Below are positions 44,254 through 52,973 of a DNA stretch of 64,000 nucleotides, in pieces. The DNA is taken from NCBI GenBank assembly GCA_963825555.1, contig CAWGTZ010000024.1, positions 68,555-132,554 on the forward strand. The letters run 5' to 3'. How positions within the stretch are numbered: position 1 is the stretch's first letter; each line of letters starts with the position of its first letter. The notes beneath the pieces were generated by a model. The model saw only the letters and a program-made list of their open reading frames with translations. It had not been told where the DNA came from and ran no database searches. Origin of the DNA: JAGVSR01 sp963825555. GTDB lineage: Bacteria; Pseudomonadota; Alphaproteobacteria; Rhizobiales; Hyphomicrobiaceae. The position numbers were made by a program, and so were the translations under genes.

Positions 44254-45051
44254 TCAGCGCAAAAGCAGCACGTAGGCCGCGAAGAAGAGAATTGCGGAGA
44301 GGCCTACACGCAGGATCCAGTCGGGTAGCTTGCCGGTGAGCCGTGATCCAATGAGAATGCCGGGGATCGAGCCGCACAATAAGCTCGCGAGTAAAAGGGC
44401 GTCTACGTGGCCCATGCCTGCATGGCCAGCGCCGGCAACGAATGTCAGGGGGACGGCATGGACGATATCGGTCCCCACTACGCGGCGGGCCATCATATAG
44501 GGATAGAGGCCGGTCAGGACCGCAACACCGATGGCGCCGGCGCCCACCGATGTGAGCGCCACCGCGGCGCCCAGGATAAGTCCAAACAGGACCGTGGGTA
44601 GCGGACGTGCGGCCATGCGCGTCGGCGGCTCATCGAAGCTCTGCGGTTGGAAACGGCGCAGGAACGGATGCAGCAGGATGACAGCAGCGCTCACGATGAG
44701 CGTCATGGCCAGGGCCTTCTTGACGTACAAGGTGACCAGCGTCGTCTCGGGTTCAGCCAGGTAGAGCCACAGGAGAATGCTCGCCGCTCCAGGCAGGCTG
44801 CCAGCTGCCAGCCAGCCAAGGATCGGCCAGTCGACGTTGTCCAGCCGCTGGTGGCGCCACGCGGCGCTCATCTTGGTAATGGCCGCGAAAAGGAGATCCG
44901 TGCCGACTGCCACGGCGGGCGAGACGCCGACCCCGGAGATGAGCAGGGGCGTCGTCAGCGAGCCGGCGCCGACACCGGTGATCCCGATCAGGAACCCGAT
45001 GACAAAACCGCCGCCGAGGATGAGGCTCAGACTGCCGAGGACGAGTTCCAT
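44254..45051 (-). CDS. TauE/SafE (TSUP) family anion permease 1
   Basis: A 265-residue membrane protein with about eight helices. It has the TSUP repeat start GFLIGITGVGAGSLTTPLLI and the second-half GAAVALTSVGAGAIGVA. TSUP proteins move sulfite, sulfonates or other sulfur anions. It lies between a second TSUP gene and the cNMP protein in the cysHDN series, so sulfite export or sulfate import is inferred. Direction and substrate cannot be read. Confidence 0.88.
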   Translation of the reverse strand: MELVLGSLSLILGGGFVIGFLIGITGVGAGSLTTPLLISGVGVSPAVAVGTDLLFAAITKMSAAWRHQRLDNVDWPILGWLAAGSLPGAASILLWLYLAEPETTLVTLYVKKALAMTLIVSAAVILLHPFLRRFQPQSFDEPPTRMAARPLPTVLFGLILGAAVALTSVGAGAIGVAVLTGLYPYMMARRVVGTDIVHAVPLTFVAGAGHAGMGHVDALLLASLLCGSIPGILIGSRLTGKLPDWILRVGLSAILFFAAYVLLLR

Positions 45052-45124
45052 AGCTGTCTAAACCTGCCCCCGGTGCCATTGGTCAATTTCACCCCCCGTC
45101 CCGATCATGGTCTTCAGCCTCTTT

Positions 45125-45871
45125 CTAGGTGATCGCCAGCACGATGGTGCGCAGGCTCAGCGTGATGATCACGATGCCGACAAGGATCATGAGAAGTTTT
45201 GCGGGGAGGTGCTTGGCTGCGATCGCAGCGAACGGGGATGCGAGGATGCCGCCAACGATCAGTCCGGTGATGATAGGCCACAGCTCTAGTCCGATGGTCA
45301 GTACGAAGGTGGCCGATATTGTCAGAGTTACGAAGAATTCCGCAAGGTTCACCGAGCCTATGGCGTAACGGGGCTGGGTGCCATGGCCGAGCAGGGTCGA
45401 GGTGACGATGGGCCCCCATCCGCCGCCACCAATGGCATCCACGAAGCCACCGGCAAAGCCGAGCGGCGCTACGTTCTTTGGCGGCTCGTCGACGAACGAA
45501 TGCTTCTTATGTACGGCCTTGTAGATGATGAAGACTCCGACAAGCAGCAGGTATCCGCTGATGAAGGGTTTTATCGCGTCGCCTGGGACGCTGGTCAGAA
45601 GATAAGCGCCCAGTGCCCCGCCTATCATGCCCGGCACCGCCAGGCGCCAGATGATGCGCCTGTCGACATTGCCGAGTTTCCAGTGGGCAACGCCCGACGC
45701 GCCCGTGGTGAAGGTTTCCGCGGCATGCACGCAGGCGCTGGCCGTTGCGGGCGGAACTCCGTAGCTCAGCAAAACGGTTGTCGACGTCACGCCATAAGCC
45801 ATACCGATGGCGCCGTCCACCATCTGTGCAAGAAAGCCGACGAGCACATAGAACAGAAAGTCTTCATTCAT
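45125..45871 (-). CDS. TauE/SafE (TSUP) family anion permease 2
   Basis: A 248-residue membrane protein from ATG 45871. The two halves start VGFLAQMVDGAIGMAYGVTS and GFAGGFVDAIGGGGWGPIVTS, the paired TSUP motifs. This sub-type is common next to cysteine synthesis genes in alphaproteobacteria. It follows cysN by 59 bases and precedes another, clearly different TSUP gene by 73 bases. The pair may handle sulfite that leaks from APS reductase. That is inference. Confidence 0.9.
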   Translation of the reverse strand: MNEDFLFYVLVGFLAQMVDGAIGMAYGVTSTTVLLSYGVPPATASACVHAAETFTTGASGVAHWKLGNVDRRIIWRLAVPGMIGGALGAYLLTSVPGDAIKPFISGYLLLVGVFIIYKAVHKKHSFVDEPPKNVAPLGFAGGFVDAIGGGGWGPIVTSTLLGHGTQPRYAIGSVNLAEFFVTLTISATFVLTIGLELWPIITGLIVGGILASPFAAIAAKHLPAKLLMILVGIVIITLSLRTIVLAIT

Positions 45872-45930
45872 GAAATGTCGGCTCTCGCCACCTTCAGGAG
45901 GACGCAATCCCAGCGACGCGGGTGGGGCCG

Positions 45931-47436
45931 CTAGATCACGTAGTCCGGAAGACTCTCGATTTCGACCGCCACGCCGGCTGAGCGCAAGAGCAGGGAAACC
46001 TCGTTGGCGCGGCGGCGGAATTCCGCCTCGCCTTCCGGCGTGTCGGGCAGGTCGGAGCACAGACCCCGGCCCAGCATGGCCCGGGTGAGAATGAAGACGT
46101 TGTCCTGGTTCTGGATGTCGGGGCTTGCCGCTGTCACGATGCCGCCGGCGATCGTGGCGCCGGTAATGGCGTCGACGAGCATGAAGCTGCCGGTTTCGGG
46201 AGCCTCGGTGAAGCGGTCGATGGCGGTTGCACGCCCCAGGGCCACGTCGGCGATCGCAATGTCGTTCACCTTGCAGGACGTGGCGGGATGGATCGCCAAC
46301 AATTCCAGTTCGAGCAGGGCCTTGATGTCGATGTTTGTCACAGGCACGAGGTCGGTGGCAGTGCGCACCAGATAGCTGCCACGCTTATCGAAAGCGGTCT
46401 CCGACAGCCACACGAAGCGGGCCTCGATGGTGCGCGCCACGATCGGCTGCGCTTCCGGGGCTGCCAGGACCGAGCCGCGCGAGACGTCTATGTCGGCATC
46501 GAGTTGAATGGCGACGGCTTGACCCTGGATGGCTTCTTCGTAGTCGCGGTCCATGGTGGCGATGCGCTGCACCTTGGCCGATCGGCGGCTCACCGGATCG
46601 ATGACCGTATCACCGACGCGTACCGTTCCGGAGCTGATCGTGCCAGCCAGCCCGCGGAAGTCCGCGCGGCTGTCGCGCAGCACCGTCTGAACGGGCATGC
46701 GGAAAGCCCCCGTCGGCTCGGTGCCACGGCTCGGAATCTCCTCAAGATGCTCGAGCAGAGACGGGCCGTTGTACCAGGACATGTTTGTCGAACGGGAAGC
46801 GACGTTGTCGCCCGAGACGGACGCGACCGGAATGGCAATTGCCTCGCGAAAGCCGAAGCGCCACATCAGCGACCGGAATTCGTGTTCGATCTGGCGGTAG
46901 CGCGCCTCAGACCAGTCGACGAGATCCATCTTGTTGACGGCGAGGATGACGCGCTTCAGGCCGACGAGATCCAGGATCGCAGCGTGGCGGCGCGTCTGGG
47001 TCTTGATGCCGTGGCGCGCGTCGATGAGCATGATGGCCACGTCCGCGTGCGAGGCGCCGGAAGCCATGTTGCGCGTATACTGTTCATGCCCTGGGCTATC
47101 GATGACGACGAAGCGGCGTGTTTTGGTATCGAAATAGCGCCAGGCTATGTCGATGGTGATGCCCTGTTCGCGTTCGGCGACGAGCCCGTCCATCAGAAGC
47201 GAGAAGTCGGGATGGCCGCCATCAACCTTGCGACCACGCTGCAAAGTCTCGCGCTGATCGTCGAACAGATCGGTCGCGTCCCACAGGAGGCGGCCGATGA
47301 GGGTCGACTTGCCGTCGTCCACGGAGCCGCATGTCAGGATGCGCAGCATGCCGGAGAGTTCCGGAGCGACAACTTCTAATGGGGCGGCGGCGGGGGCCGC
47401 CTGCACGGTGTCCTTGAGAGCCGGTTGAGCGGTCAT
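45931..47436 (-). CDS. cysN: Sulfate adenylyltransferase large subunit
   Basis: CysN is the GTPase that drives sulfate activation to APS with CysD. The 501-residue protein has G1 GSVDDGKSTLIGRLLWD, G3 DSPGHEQYTRNM and G4 NKMDLVDW, then EF-Tu-like barrels. It has no C-terminal APS kinase domain, unlike NodQ/CysNC proteins, and no separate cysC is present here. This fits direct use of APS by the adjacent reductase. It overlaps the end of cysD by one base. Confidence 0.96.
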   Translation of the reverse strand: MTAQPALKDTVQAAPAAAPLEVVAPELSGMLRILTCGSVDDGKSTLIGRLLWDATDLFDDQRETLQRGRKVDGGHPDFSLLMDGLVAEREQGITIDIAWRYFDTKTRRFVVIDSPGHEQYTRNMASGASHADVAIMLIDARHGIKTQTRRHAAILDLVGLKRVILAVNKMDLVDWSEARYRQIEHEFRSLMWRFGFREAIAIPVASVSGDNVASRSTNMSWYNGPSLLEHLEEIPSRGTEPTGAFRMPVQTVLRDSRADFRGLAGTISSGTVRVGDTVIDPVSRRSAKVQRIATMDRDYEEAIQGQAVAIQLDADIDVSRGSVLAAPEAQPIVARTIEARFVWLSETAFDKRGSYLVRTATDLVPVTNIDIKALLELELLAIHPATSCKVNDIAIADVALGRATAIDRFTEAPETGSFMLVDAITGATIAGGIVTAASPDIQNQDNVFILTRAMLGRGLCSDLPDTPEGEAEFRRRANEVSLLLRSAGVAVEIESLPDYVI

Positions 47437-48341
47437 CAGAAATAGCCTTCCTGCTTCTTCTTCTCCATGGCGCCGACCTGATCATGGTCGATGAGACGCC
47501 CGGACCGTTCCGATACGCGTGCGCCGACTGTCTCGGCGACGACTTCTTCCAGTGTTTCCGCCTCCAACTCCACAGCCGCCGTGAGTGGCCAGCAGCCGAG
47601 CGTCCGGAAGCGCACTTTGCGCATCACGGTCGTCTCGCCGGGCTGCAACGGCAGCCGGTCGTCATCAAGCATGAGGATCTGGCCGCCGCGCTCGATGGTC
47701 GGACGCATGGCGGCCATGTAGAGCGGCACCACTTCCAATTTCTCGCGCAGGATGTAGCGCCAGATATCACGCTCCGTCCAGTTGGACAGCGGGAAGATGC
47801 GGGCCGTCTCGCCGGAGCCAAGGCGGCCGTTCAAGAGACGCCACATTTCAGGGCGCTGCATGCGCGGATCCCAGCGGTGCCCCGCGGCGCGGAAGGAGAA
47901 GACGCGCTCCTTTGCGCGGCTTGCTTCCTCGTCGCGGCGAGCGCCGCCGAAGGCACCGTCAAAACCGTACTGGTCAAGTCCAGCCTTCAGGGCCTTGGTC
48001 TTCATGACATCGGTGTAGACCGACGGCGAGTAATCGTAGGGGTTCATGCCCGCTGCGATCGCCTCGTGGTTGGTCATCTCGATCAGGTCGAGTTCGAAGT
48101 CCTTCACCATCCGATTGCGGAAGGCGATCATCTCCTTGAACTTCCATGTCGTGTTCACGTGGAGAATCGGGAAGGGCAGCTTGCCCGGCCAGAAGGCCTT
48201 GCGAGCCAGATGCAGAAGGACAGTGGAGTCTTTTCCGATGGAATAGAGCAGCACAGGTTTACGGAACTGTGCCGCCGCCTCGCGGAAGATATGGATGCTC
48301 TCAAACTCGAGCAGATCGAGATGGGAGAAATGTTCGCTCAT
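47436..48341 (-). CDS. cysD: Sulfate adenylyltransferase small subunit
   Basis: CysD makes APS from ATP and sulfate. The 301-residue protein from ATG 48341 has the PP-loop YSIGKDSTVLLHLARKAF, HVNTTWKF, FGGARRDEEASRAKERVFSFR and TERDIW, all typical of CysD. The ATG overlaps the cysH stop (ATGA), so the two are coupled. An upstream extension of the frame overlaps cysH and is not coding. Confidence 0.97.
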   Translation of the reverse strand: MSEHFSHLDLLEFESIHIFREAAAQFRKPVLLYSIGKDSTVLLHLARKAFWPGKLPFPILHVNTTWKFKEMIAFRNRMVKDFELDLIEMTNHEAIAAGMNPYDYSPSVYTDVMKTKALKAGLDQYGFDGAFGGARRDEEASRAKERVFSFRAAGHRWDPRMQRPEMWRLLNGRLGSGETARIFPLSNWTERDIWRYILREKLEVVPLYMAAMRPTIERGGQILMLDDDRLPLQPGETTVMRKVRFRTLGCWPLTAAVELEAETLEEVVAETVGARVSERSGRLIDHDQVGAMEKKKQEGYF

Positions 48342-49138
48342 GCGGCGGAGTCCTTGCTCTTGGGGCGGTTGTGCAGCCCGCATTCCTTGCCGTCCTCGTT
48401 TTCCCACCACCATCGCCCGGCGCGGATGTCTTCGCCGGGCCGGATTGCGCGGGTGCAAGGCTGGCAGCCGATCGAGGGGAAGCCCTGGGCGTGCAGCGGG
48501 TTGACGGGTACTTCGTTACTTTCGACATAGGCCTCGAGCATTTCGAGTGACCAGTCGGCGATGGGGTTCAACTTGACGAGTTGATGTGCGGCGTCCCACG
48601 CGGCGAAGGGAACGTGGGCGCGGCCCGCGGACTGGTCTCGGCGAATGCCCGTAATCCAACCTGCAGCGCCATCGAGCGCACGGTTCAATGGTCGGACCTT
48701 GCGGATGTCGCAGCATGCCTTCCGGTTCTCTACGGCCTGGCGAAAGCCCATGATGCCGTCGCGCGCGACGAGGCTTTCCACTTCGGCCGCATCGGGAAAC
48801 ACGACGCGGATGCGCCGTCCGTACCGCGCTTCGGTCGCTTCCAGTGTCTCAAGGGTCTCGCTGAAGTGGCGGCCCGTATCCAGCGTAAAGACATCGAAGG
48901 GAAGGCCGGTCTCGGCGATGGCTGCGAAGACGGCCTGATCTTCGAAGCCCAGGCTGGTCGAAAAGGCGACGCGTCCTGCAATCGCATTCGCGATAATGTG
49001 GAGGCGCTCCTTCAGCGTCGTGGCAGCTGCCAGCGTGCTGTCAAGCGCCGCAGCCCGTGCGGGGCCGTCGAACGAGGCAGACGGGGTCACGGGGCGCGCA
49101 GCCTCGGCAGGGCGCGTATCGGCAGGAGATAGGGTCAT
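48338..49138 (-). CDS. cysH: Assimilatory adenylyl-sulfate (APS) reductase
   Basis: The enzyme reduces activated sulfate to sulfite with thioredoxin. The 266-residue protein has the PP-loop-like SLGFEDQ, LDTGRHFSETL, GIRRDQSAGR and the catalytic ECGLH near the end. It also has two Cys pairs, KACCDIRK and IGCQPCTRA, that bind a [4Fe-4S] cluster. Those pairs mark the APS-using type rather than the PAPS-using enteric type. First gene of the leftward cysH-cysD-cysN series, with GGAGG before the ATG. Confidence 0.94.
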   Translation of the reverse strand: MTLSPADTRPAEAARPVTPSASFDGPARAAALDSTLAAATTLKERLHIIANAIAGRVAFSTSLGFEDQAVFAAIAETGLPFDVFTLDTGRHFSETLETLEATEARYGRRIRVVFPDAAEVESLVARDGIMGFRQAVENRKACCDIRKVRPLNRALDGAAGWITGIRRDQSAGRAHVPFAAWDAAHQLVKLNPIADWSLEMLEAYVESNEVPVNPLHAQGFPSIGCQPCTRAIRPGEDIRAGRWWWENEDGKECGLHNRPKSKDSAA

Positions 49139-49203
49139 CGGAAGCCTCCGGTTGGGCGGAAACTAAGCGAAACCAATCCGGAAAAGAAGTGCCTCTTAGA
49201 AAA

Positions 49204-49230
49204 AAGAACGTATTTCTTTGCGTTTGAACT
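49204..49230. promoter_or_regulatory. Upstream motif of cysH with an inverted repeat
   Basis: AAAGAA (49204-49209) and TTCTTT (49215-49220) form a perfect inverted repeat with a five-base spacer. ATTTCTTTGCGTTTGAAC (49213-49230) overlaps it and matches the cobA upstream site at 39170. It is 75-92 bases before cysH. Regulator unknown. Confidence 0.45.
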
Positions 49231-49332
49231 TCCATGAGAGAAAAATTTTGCCCAATAGGCCACCTGCGCAATGGCGTCCCCCGCCGGCCTGGACAGTCGG
49301 TCGCACTGGCGCCATCGGGCACAACGCAAGGG

Positions 49333-50583
49333 TCAGTCGGCGCCTTTAAGAAAGCGCAGGACACCCCGCGCCGCCGTGATCCCGGTGGCGATCGAGGCCT
49401 GAAGCAAATAGCCTCCCGTCGGTGCGTCCCAGTCCAGCATCTCGCCAGCGACGAACGTGCCCGGACGGGCGGTCAGCATGAGATTCTCATCGACGGCTGA
49501 GAAGGCAACGCCCCCGGCGGTCGAGATCGCGCGCTGCAATCCCGCCGTGCCCGTGACCGTGAGCGGGACGTCCTTTATGAGATGCGCGAGTTCGTCGGGA
49601 TCTCCCGGCAGAGCGCGGGCCGCCTCGCGTAAAAGACCGATCGCGGCAAGTGACAGCTTCAGCGTCTTACGCAGCCAGTTTGTGACCGTGTTCTTCCCTC
49701 GCTCACGCTTGAGCCGTCCCGCAATATGATCGAGTTGCTCGTCGGGCCTGAGGTCGAGATGGATGACCACTGGCTCGCCGCTGGCCGTCGCGGCAGAAAT
49801 ATCCGATGTGAGCGCATACACGGCCCCGCCCTCAAGGCCCTTGGAGGTGACGATTGCCTCGCCGCGCTGGATCTTTCCCTCAAACGTCAGCGCAATCCGT
49901 TTTAGCGGCGTGCCGGCGAAGCGCTCGCGGAAGACGTCGCTCCAGGCAATCGTCAGTCCCGCATTCGATGGCTGCAAGGGGGTGACCTCGATTCCGGCCT
50001 GACTGAGTTGAGTGACCCATCCGCCATCGGAACCCAGTCGCGGCCAACTTGCACCGCCGAGTGCGAGCACGACTGCATCGCAGGAGAAGGGCTCCACTAC
50101 GGCCTCAGAAGTCCGAAAGAGCGGTTCCCCACTCTCGCTCCAACCTTCCCAGGTGCGCCGGGTGCGGATTTCGACGCCCAGCTTCTCGAGTCGTCTGAGC
50201 CACGCGCGCAGCAACGGCGAGGCCTTCATCGATTTGGGAAATACGCGTCCGCTCGTTCCGACGAACGTTTCTTGGCCCAGTCCTTCGGCCCAACGGATAA
50301 GCGCCTTCGGCGGATAGTCCGTGATTGACGGGGACAAATGCGGCGCGCTTTCGCCGTATCGGGCGAGGAAAGATGTCAGCGGTTCGCTGTGCGTGAGATT
50401 GAGCCCCCCACGACCAGCCATGAGGAACTTGCGACCTGCCGAGGGCATGCGCTCGAAAATGGTCACATTTACACCGGCGGCTGCAAGTGTCTCGGCGGCT
50501 GCGAGGCCCGCAGGACCCGCACCGACGACGGCAATGCGCGGTACCTTATGTTCCGCGTTGGCCTCCATCGCAGGGTTCGTCAC
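49333..50583 (-). CDS. BaiN/HI0933-type FAD-dependent oxidoreductase
   Basis: A 416-residue flavoprotein. The N-terminal FAD motif is VVGAGPAGLAAAETLAAAG. GRKFLMAGRGGLNLTHSEP follows, a hallmark of the HI0933-like family, then a middle insertion domain and the C-terminal GGVAFSAVDENLML...FVAGEMLDWDAPTGGYLLQ. The substrate of this subgroup is unknown. It is four bases downstream of the glyoxalase gene on the same strand, so the two are probably co-transcribed. Confidence 0.88.
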   Translation of the reverse strand: MTNPAMEANAEHKVPRIAVVGAGPAGLAAAETLAAAGVNVTIFERMPSAGRKFLMAGRGGLNLTHSEPLTSFLARYGESAPHLSPSITDYPPKALIRWAEGLGQETFVGTSGRVFPKSMKASPLLRAWLRRLEKLGVEIRTRRTWEGWSESGEPLFRTSEAVVEPFSCDAVVLALGGASWPRLGSDGGWVTQLSQAGIEVTPLQPSNAGLTIAWSDVFRERFAGTPLKRIALTFEGKIQRGEAIVTSKGLEGGAVYALTSDISAATASGEPVVIHLDLRPDEQLDHIAGRLKRERGKNTVTNWLRKTLKLSLAAIGLLREAARALPGDPDELAHLIKDVPLTVTGTAGLQRAISTAGGVAFSAVDENLMLTARPGTFVAGEMLDWDAPTGGYLLQASIATGITAARGVLRFLKGAD

Positions 50584-50587
50584 GCGC

Positions 50588-51028
50588 TCACCACGAACCG
50601 GTGTTGGACATGGAAGCCCAGGGTTCGGCCGAGGGCAGTGACGCGCCCCGTTGGAGTAGTTCGATGGAGATCAGATCCGGCGAGCGCACGAAAGCCATGC
50701 GTCCATCCCGCGGTGGGCGGCTGATGACGACGCCGCCGGCCATGAGCCGTTCGCAGATCGCATAGATATCATCGACCTCGAAGGCGAGATGCCCGAAGTT
50801 GCGCGCCGAGCCGTAGTCCTCAGGATCCCAATTATACGTGAGTTCCAGCATCGGCGCCTTCTGGGTCGCCGCACTGTGCCGGTCGCCGGGGGCGGCGAGA
50901 AAGATCAGCGTGAACCGTCCGGCCTTGTTCTCGATCCGGCGGATCTCCTCCATACCGAGCAGGCCGCAGTAGAAGGCGAGGCTTTTCTCGATCTCGGTGA
51001 TGCGGACCATGGTGTGCAGATAGCGCAT
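50588..51028 (-). CDS. gloA: Lactoylglutathione lyase (glyoxalase I)
   Basis: GloA converts the methylglyoxal-glutathione adduct to lactoylglutathione. The 146-residue VOC-fold protein has the metal residues in the usual places: His in YLHTMVRI, Glu in MLELTYN, His in FGHLAFEV and Glu near LISIELLQ. SLAFYCGLLGMEEIRR is typical. ATG 51028 follows GGAGG. The C-terminal 20 residues extend past the usual end. Confidence 0.93.
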   Translation of the reverse strand: MRYLHTMVRITEIEKSLAFYCGLLGMEEIRRIENKAGRFTLIFLAAPGDRHSAATQKAPMLELTYNWDPEDYGSARNFGHLAFEVDDIYAICERLMAGGVVISRPPRDGRMAFVRSPDLISIELLQRGASLPSAEPWASMSNTGSW

Positions 51029-51638
51029 GCGTGGAGGATCTCCTCGAATTGTTCGCATTGGGGCTTCGGGCGGCGGGAATGGAAGACCGTGGAGTTTTGT
51101 CGGGAAGGCGCCGGCGTGCCCGCCAAAGCTTGGGCGTCGGAGGCACAGTGTGGCTCAAATACCAGTCGTCAATCGGGCTCTTGTGTCAGGTCCTGCTCCA
51201 AGTCCGGCCGCCCATGTGGATAAACGGTGGACTACAACCGTGCCAGAGACAACAGCCAACCGGGACCTGTCGGAGCCTAACAATCTGTCCTCAGGAGCGA
51301 ATCAGTTGGCCTCCGATTCGCCATTCGGAAGCATACTGAGCGACGCCAAACGCGCTATTGAACTTTGTTTGCGGAGTCTATGCCCAAGAAAGACTCTGTC
51401 TGGGAAAGATTGCGAAAAAGCTTTTATTGTCAGAGTTATGCTCGATCTATGCTCGTGTGAAAAAGGCACCTCAGGTGGGGGTCGGACAAATTTTTGGGCT
51501 GGCGGCGGCACCTGCCGCTGGCATAGTTAACAAGCCGGGTGCGATCCGCTCACGCGTGAGGGCAGGAGGGGATCGTAACAAGGTCGTCCCGTTAGGGGCG
51601 TCGCAGTTTTTGAGCACAAGTAAGCGGGGTATACACTC
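51029..51638. other. Divergent upstream region of gloA and the cold-shock gene
   Basis: This 610-base gap has no gene I can support. It becomes A/T-richer and less codon-like toward the cold-shock gene. It includes an 8-base direct repeat, TATGCTCG, at 51437-51444 and 51448-51455 (11-base period) and the palindrome CACCT-C-AGGTG at about 51470. A long 5' leader for the cold-shock message is plausible, as in other cold-shock genes. Confidence 0.5.
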
Positions 51639-52241
51639 ATGGGGGAAACCAAGGGGCCTCCGGCGACGCATGGCGCCGGTCAAACGGTCGGTGGGGAAAC
51701 CGGTCGGTTGGAAGATGGCGTCGAGGTCATCGAGATCGCAGGCACCATTAAGTGGTTCGATGTTTCAAAGGGCTATGGGTTCATCGTTCCGGACAACGGG
51801 CTGACCGATGTTCTTTTGCACGTGACCTGCCTCCGGGCCGGGGGTTATCAGACGGCTTATGAGGGCGCACGCGTCCATTGTCAGGTTCTGAAGCGGCCCA
51901 AGGGAATGCAGGCATTCCACATCCTCTCCATGGACGAGAGCACGGCGATCCATCCTTCGCTGCTGCCGCAGCGCACACATGTGCAGGTGCAGGCGGAAAG
52001 CGACTGGGAGCGGGCCACCGTAAAGTGGTTCAACCGGGTGCGGGGCTTCGGCTTCCTGACCCGCGGCGAGGGCACGCCGGACATTTTCTGCCACATGGAG
52101 ACGCTACGTCGGTTCGGCTTTACTGAGTTGCGTCCCGGTCAGACCGTGATGGTCCGCTGGGGCTACGGCTCAAAGGGCGTCATGGCGGCCGAGCTGAGAC
52201 CGGACGGTCCGACACAGGGAGTGCCGCCGTCCCCGCACTGA
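51639..52241 (+). CDS. Cold-shock protein with two cold-shock domains
   Basis: The 200-residue protein carries two CSD folds that bind single-stranded nucleic acid. The first (about residues 32-95) has GTIKWFDVSKGYGFIV and DVLLHV. The second (about 125-190) has ATVKWFNRVRGFGFLTR and DIFCHM. The linker is rich in His, Pro and Gln. Tandem CSD proteins of this size are typical of Alphaproteobacteria. The start could be ATG 51639 or a later one; the first 30 residues are Gly/Thr-rich. It is followed 12 bases later by a DUF192 gene. Confidence 0.9.
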   Translation: MGETKGPPATHGAGQTVGGETGRLEDGVEVIEIAGTIKWFDVSKGYGFIVPDNGLTDVLLHVTCLRAGGYQTAYEGARVHCQVLKRPKGMQAFHILSMDESTAIHPSLLPQRTHVQVQAESDWERATVKWFNRVRGFGFLTRGEGTPDIFCHMETLRRFGFTELRPGQTVMVRWGYGSKGVMAAELRPDGPTQGVPPSPH

Positions 52242-52253
52242 TGGGATGATGGC

Positions 52254-52757
52254 ATGCGCAAGCGACGACATTTTGCGAGGGCTGCCCTGGGGGCGGCCCT
52301 TGCTTTTTTTCTCGGCACCGGACTTGGAAATAATGCCGGACTTTCGGGTCCAGCGTCGGCCGATCCTGGCGGTGCCGTGACTGAGCGGCTTGAAATCGTG
52401 AGCGGGGAGCGGACCATCGCCCTCGATGCCGAAATTGCAGACACGGCCACCCGCCAAGCCGTGGGGCTCATGTATCGCACCGACCTTCCCGAAGGCCGCG
52501 GCATGCTGTTCATCCACGACGCGCCGAGGGAACTGACGATGTGGATGCGCAATACGTACATCCCCCTCGACATGGTCTTCATTCGTGCCGACGGCACCGT
52601 GCATCGTATCGAAGCCATGACGGAACCGCACTCTGAGGAGATCATTGCCTCCAAGGGCCCAGTTACCGGGGTACTTGAGATTGCCGGCGGTGCGGCCGCC
52701 CGGATGGGCTTGAAGCCCGGTGACACTGTGCGCCACCGCCATTTCAAGGGGCCTTGA
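52254..52757 (+). CDS. DUF192 family exported protein
   Basis: A 167-residue protein with a signal peptide (basic head, hydrophobic residues 9-24) and one DUF192 domain: RQAVGLMYRTDLPEGRGMLFI, MWMRNTYIPLDMVFI, and the closing VLEIAGGAAARMGLKPGD. The family is a small compact periplasmic or cytoplasmic fold with no assigned reaction. It is probably in the same transcript as the cold-shock gene, 12 bases upstream. Confidence 0.88.
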   Translation: MRKRRHFARAALGAALAFFLGTGLGNNAGLSGPASADPGGAVTERLEIVSGERTIALDAEIADTATRQAVGLMYRTDLPEGRGMLFIHDAPRELTMWMRNTYIPLDMVFIRADGTVHRIEAMTEPHSEEIIASKGPVTGVLEIAGGAAARMGLKPGDTVRHRHFKGP

Positions 52758-52860
52758 GGTAGGACGAACGTGGGTTTCCGCGGCGGAATGGACCCGAAGG
52801 CCGCCCCATGTGATCGCGCCGCTTGACCCGGGTCCTGCAAAGCGGCAGACAGAGGAACAT

Positions 52861-52937
52861 CGGGGCGTAGCTCAGCCTGGTAGAGCATCTGCTTTGGGAG
52901 CAGAGGGTCGCGTGTTCGAATCATGTCGCCCCGACCA
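52861..52937 (+). tRNA. tRNA-Pro (anticodon TGG)
   Basis: A 77-base tRNA. Acceptor CGGGGCG pairs with CGCCCCG, then A and encoded CCA (52935-52937). The anticodon stem TCTGC/GCAGA encloses TTTGGGA, giving TGG. The T loop is TTCGAAT. All arms pair, with one G-T in the T stem. Confidence 0.97.
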
Positions 52938-52973
52938 TTCTTCGTTCACGATAGAGACAGTCCGAGACACACC

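Noticed and set aside
46288..47379. Long rightward frames opposite cysN (and similarly opposite cysD, mtnP, petB and folK)
   Set aside because: Each is the shadow of a gene with full family motifs on the other strand.
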